Part shown: piece by piece, positions 1 through 6,094 of the stretch
Position numbering within the stretch: position 1 is the first letter of the stretch
Layout: every line of letters starts with the position of its first letter
Origin: Lentisphaeria bacterium UBA1829
GTDB lineage: Bacteria; Verrucomicrobiota; Lentisphaeria; Victivallales; UBA1829
Direction: 5' to 3'
DNA: 7,051 nucleotides
NCBI GenBank assembly: GCA_002338895.1
Contig: DDJH01000073.1
Coordinates: 16,435-23,485, forward strand
Translations under genes and position numbers: made by a program
The notes under the pieces: generated by a model
Told to the model about the DNA's origin: nothing
Databases searched by the model: none
The model's input: only the letters and a program-made list of their open reading frames with translations

Positions 1-2660
1 TGGAAGCGGGTTCGGCCGCCGGCGGACCAGCGGTTCCCCTCGGAAAAGATCCGGTTGGCTGTTGCCGTCGCATCGGACGGATCCTTTATCCGCGGCCGGA
101 CCGAGAGAGAGGCGTCGGAGGGACGCGGGAGACTCCAGAAGGCGGTATCACTGTTTTCCGCCAGGGCGAATTCTCCGAGGGAGGTGATCAGGCCTGTGCC
201 CGAAACATTTTCTGTCTCCGTCAGGATTCCCCGCATCTGCCATGCCAGAGGGGAGATCGGCGCAAACGGCTTCGCCGTCACGTTCCAGTCGCAGGAGTCC
301 GTCGTCCGGTAGCGGTAGGTCGTTTTCAGCGCGATCCGCCCCCCTTCCAGCCGGAAGAATTCTCGGCACTCCACCGGATAGCGGAAGGCTTTGGGGTACC
401 AGAACCGGATCGAACGGAGAATCTCTGCCGGAAGTCCGGTTTTCCAGCTCCGGGAGTCGATTCGTCTGGAGCCGCTCAGCCAGAGAGGAGTCACCATGCC
501 GACCGCCGAGTCGTTCCGCAGAAAGAGACCGTTGACCTGATCGCCGCTCCGGGTCGGCGCAATGGTCTCCATTTTCCGGGAGAAAACAAGAAGAAGGGGG
601 AACTCCTCCGCGTCGCGGAACAGGAGAAGCCACGGTTCATCCCAGTTGCCGTCCACCTCGCCGGCCTTCCGGAGATCGACGATCCGGACCTTCCCGTCCC
701 GGAGATACGCCGCATAGTCGGCCAGATTGCTCAGCGACAGGTGAACCGAGGAGGGGAAAATCTCCCACCGGATGCCGGGAAACGCCAGACTGGTGTCAAA
801 ACGGCAGAACGCTTTTCCGTCGCAGGAGAGAATCCCGCCTTTGCCGAGCCAGCTGGCCCGGTCGGGCCGGAAGGTGCGGACCGTTTTGTCTTTCCGTGCC
901 ACCGTCAGTTCCGGGCATTTTCCGAAGCCGCCGAATCCGCGCAGATTTTCCGAAACAATCCGAATGGTGTTCGACTTCCCGAAACGGATCCGCTCCGGAG
1001 CGATCCGATAGCGGTGCGGACGATCCCAGTAGCGCGGCATCTCTTTTGTCACCCGGCCCAGAAGCTGTCCGTTGAAGTAGACCTCCGCAAGATCGTCGAT
1101 TCCTCCTTCTGCGGCGAAGAGGATGGTTTCCCCGTTCCAGTCCGCGGGAATCCGGCATTCCGCAGTCAGTTCGACTTTCCCGACGAACGGCCATTTCCAG
1201 TCCCAGGCAATCGAACGGCTTTTCCCGTTTCCGTTCAGCGGACGGTAGGTCCAGCGGGGGAGGGGGAGCTGTTTCTTCTCCCCCGAATCAAAGGAGTATT
1301 CCAGCGCGCCCTGGCCGATGGAGAGGGTGTTGGAGATGTTCTCCGTGAGAAGTCCATCCCCGAGACGGATTCCGAAACGGCCGAAGTTCTCCTCTCCGGC
1401 TCCCGCGGTCCAGCCGTCGTTCTCCGCTTGTCGTTCCGCCTCCTGCGGAGAGAGGGTCTTCCCGGAGAGATGCGAAAGCACCTGAAGGAAAAAGCGGTCG
1501 TACGCTTCCGGATCCGGTATCAGTTCCGTTCCCGGCGTGAACGTGGAATAGATCACCTGTCCCTTTCCCGCCCGGCCCTGAATCACCGCCGGACTGCCGT
1601 CCGCAAACTTCAGCAGAATGTTTCCGCCGCTGCGGAGCCTGAGGTCCCGGTAGATCCCGAAGGACGCCGGATTCCAGCGGCGTTTTTCCGGAAGAAGGGT
1701 TGTGGCGGAGTTGTCCAGTTTTTTCCGTTCCGGAAGTCCCTCCGCCGGGAGATTGCGCAATGTGACGGGGAGAAGGGCGGCGATGGCCGGATCCGCAATT
1801 TCGGAGGCGGCAAACAGCGGTATGCCGCGCTGTTTCACGGCTTCGGCGATTTCTCCGGCCCGCTTCGGATCGGGCAGGGTGGAGGAGTAGACGATCACAT
1901 CGGCCTCTGCCGGAGAGGAGACCCGTCTGGTCTCGCCCTCCACCGTTTTCAGAAGAAGAGCCCGGAAGCCGGCGTAGGGCGGGGGCGCGTCGTGAATGGC
2001 TTTGGTCTGCCGCCGGTTGCGGAACACCTGATTGCCGTCCTCGTTGTCCAGATGGAAGAAGACCTTCAGCGCGGAGGAGGAGATCGGCGTTTTTTTCCGT
2101 TCGGGCAGCTGGACGATGATCTCGGATTGTTGCGCGGCAAAGCCGATGTCGTCGGGAGAGGCAAAGCGGATGTTGCGGATTTCGAGCCCGCATTCCGTTC
2201 CGGCGGGCGCGGCGGTAATGTTGGCGACAAACTTCAGCTGGCGGATCTCGTAAAGAGCATCGCCCAGTTTGAAGTCGGTATCAAGAGAGAGCGTGTAGTT
2301 TTTCCAGCCGGTTCCGGAAATGGAGAATGCGGGGCCAAAGGGAGCTGTGACTTTCTTCCCGTCCCGGTAGCTGAGAATCAGAGTCAGTTTGATCGGATTG
2401 GCGTTCCGTCCCCGGCACGAAAACAGGAGTTTGTCCTGGGAGGGCATCTTTGTGTTGATGTTGGCCACGAGGGTCGCTGCGGCCCGTGCGGGATTGGTGT
2501 TCCGTTTCAGATTCAGAAGAAAACCGTTCCCGTCGGGTTTGAACTCATAGTTCCCGCCGGGCGCCTCCTGAATCAGGAACCAGCGGTCGGGGACCGTCGT
2601 TTCCGAAAACACTGTGCCGGAAACGAGCAGAAGTGCGCTGAACAGAGATAAGATCTTCAT
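1..2660 (-). CDS. Large secreted multidomain protein, glycoside-hydrolase-associated (partial; C-terminus outside window)
   Basis: The frame from the ATG at 2660-2658 stays open for 886 codons to base 1, so the C-terminus is missing. The start is supported by a GGAGA ribosome binding site (2665-2669) and by a signal peptide (residues 1-19, basic residue then LSLFSALLLVSGTVFS, likely cut before ETT). Residues about 25-168 look like a carbohydrate-binding-type jelly-roll, ending in LEIRNIRF. Residues about 195-400 resemble the class I glutamine-amidotransferase-like fold found in some glycosidases (ADVIVYSS near 253, GKGQVIYSTFTPG near 365, YDRFFLQVLSHLSG near 387), with no catalytic Cys visible, so probably structural. 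Residues about 485-590 resemble the sugar-binding jelly-roll of GH2 enzymes (DDLAEVYFNGQLLG near 522, FGKSNTIRIVSENLRG near 560). Residues about 605-886 are beta-rich and unrecognised. A catalytic domain may lie beyond the window. It is last in the putative operon within view. Coding status is near certain; enzymatic function is inference. Confidence 0.9.
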   Translation of the reverse strand, partial: MKILSLFSALLLVSGTVFSETTVPDRWFLIQEAPGGNYEFKPDGNGFLLNLKRNTNPARAAATLVANINTKMPSQDKLLFSCRGRNANPIKLTLILSYRDGKKVTAPFGPAFSISGTGWKNYTLSLDTDFKLGDALYEIRQLKFVANITAAPAGTECGLEIRNIRFASPDDIGFAAQQSEIIVQLPERKKTPISSSALKVFFHLDNEDGNQVFRNRRQTKAIHDAPPPYAGFRALLLKTVEGETRRVSSPAEADVIVYSSTLPDPKRAGEIAEAVKQRGIPLFAASEIADPAIAALLPVTLRNLPAEGLPERKKLDNSATTLLPEKRRWNPASFGIYRDLRLRSGGNILLKFADGSPAVIQGRAGKGQVIYSTFTPGTELIPDPEAYDRFFLQVLSHLSGKTLSPQEAERQAENDGWTAGAGEENFGRFGIRLGDGLLTENISNTLSIGQGALEYSFDSGEKKQLPLPRWTYRPLNGNGKSRSIAWDWKWPFVGKVELTAECRIPADWNGETILFAAEGGIDDLAEVYFNGQLLGRVTKEMPRYWDRPHRYRIAPERIRFGKSNTIRIVSENLRGFGGFGKCPELTVARKDKTVRTFRPDRASWLGKGGILSCDGKAFCRFDTSLAFPGIRWEIFPSSVHLSLSNLADYAAYLRDGKVRIVDLRKAGEVDGNWDEPWLLLFRDAEEFPLLLVFSRKMETIAPTRSGDQVNGLFLRNDSAVGMVTPLWLSGSRRIDSRSWKTGLPAEILRSIRFWYPKAFRYPVECREFFRLEGGRIALKTTYRYRTTDSCDWNVTAKPFAPISPLAWQMRGILTETENVSGTGLITSLGEFALAENSDTAFWSLPRPSDASLSVRPRIKDPSDATATANRIFSEGNRWSAGGRTRF

Positions 2661-2664
2661 GGAT

Positions 2665-2669
2665 TCTCC
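2665..2669 (-). promoter_or_regulatory. Ribosome binding site of the large secreted protein
   Basis: GGAGA on the minus strand lies four bases before the ATG at 2660. It fixes the start that also gives a clean signal peptide. The 56-base gap to the pseudopilin stop (2661-2716) shows no hairpin with a U-tract, so read-through from the pseudopilin gene is likely. Confidence 0.7.
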
Positions 2670-2716
2670 AGAGGTTGTGTGTGTCGGATTTCAAACAAAA
2701 GAGGTGGTTTTCTCCA

Positions 2717-3454
2717 TCACGGCTTTTCGCGCCAGTCGTTGGCGTTGTTGTAGCGGGGATACCAGAGCTGTTTGATTTTCAGACGGGCGATCGGAAGGCT
2801 TTCGGCGTGTCCGTCGAAGAAGGTCGCATTGGCCCGCAGCATGTGCCGGGCGTTGATCGGATAGCTGTTGGTCGCGGAGGGGCCGACTTCCTGAAACACT
2901 CCGCCGCCGAGCAGAACGCCGCTTCCCTGATACTGCTGCTGGCGGACCGCATCATTGTAATTCGGAGTCCCGTCCGCAAAGTTGATCGGATGCGAACTGC
3001 CGCCGCTGCGCATGATCCTGGAGATTTTCACCAGAGCGCGACCCGTGTTGAGCGATGCGACAGGGGAGGCTCCCGTCGAATGGTAATGCAGCCCGTAGCT
3101 TGCCTGATTCACTTTGTTGACCGCGGAAAGCCCTGCGGCTTTTCGGTCATACCGGATCGGCTCGCCGGGACACTGATAGATCACCGTTTCATCCGCAACA
3201 TATTTCATGTCGAACAACAGCATGTTCCAGAATACGGAAGTGGCGGGACGGAAACTCAAAACCCAGTCATCGCTGTCATTGATGTATCCGGCCGCCCCCA
3301 GCGCAATCTGCTTCAGATTGGAGAGGCACTCCGCACTCTGGCTCTTGCCCCGCGCGGAGTGCAGGGCAGGAAGAAGAAGTGAGGAAAGAATCGCAATGAT
3401 TGCAATAACGACCAGAAGCTCTACCAGAGTGAATTTTCCTCTTTCCGTTTTCAT
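2717..3454 (-). CDS. Type IV prepilin-like (type II secretion pseudopilin) protein with H-x9-DG motif
   Basis: This 245-residue protein has a prepilin leader (residues 1-7), then FTLVE (8-12) with the conserved Glu at +5 (E12), and a hydrophobic helix (about 8-30, [21 protein letters not shown]) that would anchor it in the membrane and pack in the pseudopilus core. The rest is a small extracytoplasmic head. Near the C-terminus, H204 is followed by exactly nine residues and then D214-G215, the motif of the H-x9-DG prepilin-processing-associated family that is expanded in Planctomycetes and Lentisphaerota. The residue before the expected cleavage site is Lys7, with Gly at -2, instead of the usual Gly at -1. 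Start support: AAAGGGG five bases upstream. It lies 28 bases after the glycosidase-like gene and 56 before the large secreted protein, so it is probably cotranscribed. A role in secretion or surface display of the neighbouring protein is inferred; no direct evidence is in the sequence. Confidence 0.93.
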   Translation of the reverse strand: MKTERGKFTLVELLVVIAIIAILSSLLLPALHSARGKSQSAECLSNLKQIALGAAGYINDSDDWVLSFRPATSVFWNMLLFDMKYVADETVIYQCPGEPIRYDRKAAGLSAVNKVNQASYGLHYHSTGASPVASLNTGRALVKISRIMRSGGSSHPINFADGTPNYNDAVRQQQYQGSGVLLGGGVFQEVGPSATNSYPINARHMLRANATFFDGHAESLPIARLKIKQLWYPRYNNANDWREKP

Positions 3455-3459
3455 ACGTA

Positions 3460-3466
3460 CCCCTTT
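3460..3466 (-). promoter_or_regulatory. Ribosome binding site of the pseudopilin gene
   Basis: AAAGGGG on the minus strand, five bases before the ATG at 3454. It is preceded by an A-rich stretch (eight A on the minus strand, 3468-3475) that should keep the site unstructured. The spacing and leader peptide both support this start. Confidence 0.6.
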
Positions 3467-3482
3467 CTTTTTTTTCTCTGTT

Positions 3483-4901
3483 TTATTGAATTCGGATCAT
3501 CGAATCTTCGCGGCACATTTCATTTCCGAGTTCCAGGAATCTTCCCCGGACGGCGACTCCCGCCGCCAGCGTTCCGCCCGGACGGAAGGTAAAGACGAAA
3601 TCCCGGGACTCCCCGCTTTCAATCGCTCCGTTTCCCGCCATCGAACACCCGGAATCCCCCGATTGCAGATGGATCGAATACTCCTCCCGGAACGGCGCTT
3701 TCCCCGCATTGCGCAGTGTCAGGGCGACTCTCCCGTCCTCAACGGAAACCGTTTCGATCTCCAGACGGTATCCGCATTCCCGCGCCATCATGCGCCAGAT
3801 CTCTTTTTCCTCCTCCTGTGTCAGCGCATCATACTCGTCCTGATAGAATTTGTAAAAGGAGTAAATCTTTTTTTCCCCGATCGGAAGATCTCTCTCCACA
3901 TTCCGGATGCCGAGTTCCTGCGACTCCCCGCCGCGGTGCCAGTAGGAGATTCCGCAGTCGAGCGCCTCCCGAAGTCCTTCCGGAAGAATCAGATTCTCCA
4001 TCGCAATTTTGGTTTTCGTGCGGTAACTCCGGAACAGGTCGGCAACTTCATCCTCCAGAAAACGGGAATGTGTCCCATGCCAGTTTTTTCCGATTCCGTC
4101 AAATTTCAGGATAATGCCGAGTTTCGCCGCACAGTCGAAAATCCCGGCGGCGTCGGAAAGACCATACAGGTCCGGTGTGCCCGGCGAATCCGAAAAGGCC
4201 GGAGCGCCGATGTCCTGCACCAGCTGGGTGTCCGGAAACGCCTCCCGGTAAATCTCCAGAATCCGCTTGTGCGCGGAACAGTAGTTCGGAAGGGAAAGAC
4301 CCGCATCGAACCAGGGTTTCAGCGGTCCGTGGTCCGCAATGTGCATCTCTCCCCAGCGTCCCATGTGGCCGATCACCACGTATTCCACTTCCGGACGGCC
4401 GTTGTAGCGTTTCCCAAGCGCGCGGACAAGCTGTTCCGTCTTCTCCAGATAGATCTCATCCCAGTAGACCGGATAGCGGACCGGAAAAGTGCCGTTCTCC
4501 GGAATGTCGTTCAGCAGAAAGGTGCCGCGATAGAGGTCGATCGGTTCATCGACATACTTTGCTCCGGCGTCGAACACCCACTGCGGAGTCCCTTCATTGT
4601 AGAACGTCCCGAGCGTGTCCATTCCCCGGATCTGGAGTCCTACCTTGAATCCTGCATCCACCCAGGAGCGGAAGCAACCCTCCCAGTCCGGATGTTCCCA
4701 GAGATAGTGTCCCTCCTCCGGTTCCAGGGCGCTCCATGGAAGATGGATGGCGATCTTGTCGGAAAGTCTCTCGCGCAGGAACCAGGAGTCCGCGGGAAGT
4801 GCGGAATACGGCAGTTTGTGGAAGCCCCGCTGCAGATACAGCATGCCGCAGCCGGGGTTGTGCAGAATTCGATCGGTTTTCTTCGGATGATAAACGGTCA
4901 T
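3483..4901 (-). CDS. Cytoplasmic TIM-barrel glycosidase-like protein (GH clan A / DUF4832-like)
   Basis: This 472-residue protein has no signal peptide, so it probably acts in the cytoplasm. Visible landmarks: HNPGCGML at 14-21, resembling the NPG-x-G start of DUF4832-type proteins; [16 protein letters not shown] at 54-69, the W-x-x-x-EP-x-x-G-x-Y pattern common at strand 2 of clan A glycosidases; [10 protein letters not shown] at 178-187, where E185 sits like the acid/base Glu after strand 4 and resembles the WGEWH motif of DUF4832 proteins; and KIAMEN at 298-303, where E302 could be the nucleophile. Residues about 378-470 look like a C-terminal immunoglobulin-like beta-sandwich ([19 protein letters not shown]). 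The start is eight bases after the lacI-type gene, with the ribosome binding site overlapping that gene's stop, so the two are probably translationally coupled. The fold call is from motif recognition. Substrate, and whether it hydrolyses at all, are unknown; a beta-galactosidase-like activity is one possibility. Confidence 0.85.
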   Translation of the reverse strand: MTVYHPKKTDRILHNPGCGMLYLQRGFHKLPYSALPADSWFLRERLSDKIAIHLPWSALEPEEGHYLWEHPDWEGCFRSWVDAGFKVGLQIRGMDTLGTFYNEGTPQWVFDAGAKYVDEPIDLYRGTFLLNDIPENGTFPVRYPVYWDEIYLEKTEQLVRALGKRYNGRPEVEYVVIGHMGRWGEMHIADHGPLKPWFDAGLSLPNYCSAHKRILEIYREAFPDTQLVQDIGAPAFSDSPGTPDLYGLSDAAGIFDCAAKLGIILKFDGIGKNWHGTHSRFLEDEVADLFRSYRTKTKIAMENLILPEGLREALDCGISYWHRGGESQELGIRNVERDLPIGEKKIYSFYKFYQDEYDALTQEEEKEIWRMMARECGYRLEIETVSVEDGRVALTLRNAGKAPFREEYSIHLQSGDSGCSMAGNGAIESGESRDFVFTFRPGGTLAAGVAVRGRFLELGNEMCREDSMIRIQ

Positions 4902-4904
4902 AAG

Positions 4905-4911
4905 CTCCCTC
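4905..4911 (-). promoter_or_regulatory. Ribosome binding site overlapping the regulator stop codon
   Basis: The minus strand reads TGAGGGAGCTTATG: the TGA stop of the regulator (4912-4910) shares bases with the GAGGGAG Shine-Dalgarno-like stretch of the next gene. Ribosomes ending the regulator would be placed to start the glycosidase-like protein, which argues strongly that the two are cotranscribed. Confidence 0.7.
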
Positions 4912-5878
4912 AGCAGAAAAATTCCGTTTTGTCCGGCGGAAGTTTCCCCGCAGGGAAAAAGCGCGTCGGCAGTTCAAGGCTGTTCCCCGCTCCGCCTTCC
5001 AGTTTCCTCAGCAGAAGAGCGACACTTTCCCGGACCAGATTCGGCAGATCGTTCCAGATGACTCCGGCAATCCTCGGATCGGAAAAGAGCGGATGATGAA
5101 AATGATAATTCGTGACAATATCCGGTTTGTAATCCGGATAGTCCGATTCAATCAGACGAAGAAGCTGGACCGTGGTCAGCCAGCCGTATGAGAGGATCGC
5201 GGAAGGGGCTTCCCGGCAGATCTCATGAAGAATTTTCCGACGCGCATTCAGGTCCGGAACCGTTGTCCGGCCTTTCAGATGCAGGTGGCGTTTCCGGCAT
5301 TCCTCTTCCAGGATCGGCTGCCAGTCGCAGTATTCGCTGCAGATGGAGAAAATCCCGGAATGCCCTCGCGAGGCCAGATGGGCAACCGCCTGAGGAAGCG
5401 AGTCGGAATCATCGCTCTTCGCATAGAGAAAACGGTCGGACTTCTGCTCCAGAAGGACCAGCGGACAGTTTCGGTTGATGTGGATCTCCGGAAACATCTG
5501 CTCGCAGTAAAGAATGCCGTCGCACTGTCGCTCCATCAGGGAGTAGAGACTTTTCTGCTCCTCTTCCTTTCCGTAGTCACACAGGGAGATCAGAAGCTGG
5601 TATCCGGCGGCTTTCGCCTCCCGGAGCGTATAATCGGCAAACAGCGAGAAATACGGATTGCGGAGGTTGCTGATGACGAGCCCGATCGTCTTCGTCGTCC
5701 CGTTCTTCAGCGACCGGGCAACGGATGACGGCCGGTAGTTCAATTTTTTTACAGCCTCGTCAATCCGCTTCTTCGTCTCCTCCCGCATCCGGGCGTTCGG
5801 GTTGTTTGTCAGATATTTCGAAACGAGGGTAAAGGAGATTCCCGCCTCTTTTGCCACATCTTTCAACGTTGCCCGCAT
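4910..5878 (-). CDS. LacI-family transcriptional regulator
   Basis: This is a 322-residue repressor-type protein. The N-terminal helix-turn-helix is TLKDVAKEAGISFTLVSKYL (residues 4-23), and the hinge helix is LNYRPSSVARSL (46-57), whose Leu57 is the minor-groove leucine in family structures. The periplasmic-binding-protein-like ligand domain runs from IGLVISNLRNPYFSLF (65-80) to the C-terminus, with DDSDSLPQAVAHLASRGH (156-173) matching the family's D-x-x-x-(G/A)-x-x-x-A-x-x-HL-x-x-x-GH block. The recognition helix carries FTLVSKYL where many homologues have VATVSRVL, and the C-terminus lacks the usual (R/E)-x-ST ending, so ligand and operator are probably specific to this lineage. It is first in the putative four-gene operon, behind a consensus promoter and a candidate operator, so autoregulation plus local control is the likely role. 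The ATG at 5878 is chosen because the HTH starts four residues later; AGGA lies nine bases upstream. Family assignment is secure; the inducer is unknown. Confidence 0.97.
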   Translation of the reverse strand: MRATLKDVAKEAGISFTLVSKYLTNNPNARMREETKKRIDEAVKKLNYRPSSVARSLKNGTTKTIGLVISNLRNPYFSLFADYTLREAKAAGYQLLISLCDYGKEEEQKSLYSLMERQCDGILYCEQMFPEIHINRNCPLVLLEQKSDRFLYAKSDDSDSLPQAVAHLASRGHSGIFSICSEYCDWQPILEEECRKRHLHLKGRTTVPDLNARRKILHEICREAPSAILSYGWLTTVQLLRLIESDYPDYKPDIVTNYHFHHPLFSDPRIAGVIWNDLPNLVRESVALLLRKLEGGAGNSLELPTRFFPAGKLPPDKTEFFC

Positions 5879-5887
5879 GGTTCCGGA

Positions 5888-5891
5888 TCCT
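5888..5891 (-). promoter_or_regulatory. Ribosome binding site of the LacI-type regulator
   Basis: AGGA on the minus strand with a nine-base spacer to the ATG at 5878. It is weaker and farther away than the sites of the other genes in the window, which would fit low expression of a repressor despite a strong promoter. Confidence 0.45.
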
Positions 5892-5909
5892 GTTTCTTCT
5901 GAATTTTGC

Positions 5910-5921
5910 TCTAACGTTTGA
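5910..5921. promoter_or_regulatory. Candidate LacI-family operator
   Basis: TCTAACGTTTGA (plus strand) is an inverted repeat matching in 10 of 12 positions around a central CG, the architecture typical of LacI-family operators. It lies at about +8 to +19 relative to the predicted start of the regulator transcript, where bound repressor would block RNA polymerase. That it is bound by the neighbouring regulator is inference from position and symmetry. Confidence 0.5.
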
Positions 5922-5934
5922 CCCCCCCTTCTTC

Positions 5935-5963
5935 ATTATACGCGATTTTTCAGAATTTGTCAA
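5935..5963 (-). promoter_or_regulatory. Consensus sigma-70 promoter of the regulator operon
   Basis: On the minus strand the -35 box TTGACA (5963-5958) and the -10 box TATAAT (5940-5935) are both perfect consensus and are separated by exactly 17 bases (5957-5941). Transcription would start near 5929-5928, giving a leader of about 50 bases before the regulator ATG. The stretch 5980-6010, further upstream, is very A-rich on this strand. No comparable promoter was seen in the 8-, 28- and 56-base gaps downstream, so this is the likely promoter for all four genes. Confidence 0.85.
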
Positions 5964-5991
5964 GGGGGAGAAGCGGACAATTTTTCAGAAT
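5945..5991. repeat. Pair of 12-bp direct repeats in the promoter region
   Basis: ATTTTTCAGAAT occurs at 5945-5956 and again at 5980-5991 (plus strand), identical and 35 bp apart start to start. The first copy lies wholly inside the 17-base spacer between the -10 and -35 boxes; the second is upstream of -35. They could be binding sites for a second regulator or a chance product of the AT-rich region. Confidence 0.55.
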
Positions 5992-6042
5992 ATTTCGTTT
6001 TTTTATTTTCAGGGAGTCCGGCACTCCGGAGGGGAGGAGGGG

Positions 6043-6085
6043 GAACGGAGCGCAGAACCGGTTCCATCCCTCCTGCGCTCCGTTC
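6043..6085 (-). terminator. Strong hairpin after the secreted protein gene, possible terminator
   Basis: A perfect 13-bp inverted repeat (GAACGGAGCGCAG at 6043-6055, CTGCGCTCCGTTC at 6073-6085) with a 17-base loop starts nine bases after the stop codon at 6095. On the minus strand it is followed by a C-rich, G-poor stretch (6031-6042), not by a U-tract. It is placed like a terminator or 3'-end-stabilising stem but is not a canonical intrinsic terminator. Confidence 0.55.
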
Positions 6086-6094
6086 GGAGGATTC

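Noticed and set aside
1288..2193. Minus-strand open frame of 301 codons in another frame
   Set aside because: Wholly inside the large secreted protein gene, out of frame with it, Arg- and Pro-rich, no ribosome binding site support. The segments at 148-633 and 796-1194 are in the same shadow frame.
741..2651. Long plus-strand open frame of 636 codons
   Set aside because: It lies opposite the 886-codon minus-strand gene. Its translation is rich in Arg, Gly, Phe and Pro with no domain, signal peptide or supported start. The opposing frame has a signal peptide, ribosome binding site and recognisable domains. GC-rich codon bias explains the open antisense frame.
2661..2716. Possible terminator between the pseudopilin and the large secreted protein
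   Set aside because: The similar segments ACCACCTC and ACAACCTC are direct, not inverted, repeats. No stem with a U-tract could be formed by eye.
3207..5096. Plus-strand open frame of 629 codons
   Set aside because: It runs antisense across three well-supported genes (pseudopilin, glycosidase-like protein and regulator end), which is implausible for a real gene, and its translation shows no recognisable family.
6017..6030. Small hairpin TCCGG-CACT-CCGGA
   Set aside because: Only 5 bp of stem, no U-tract on either strand at the right place; expected by chance in GC-rich DNA.
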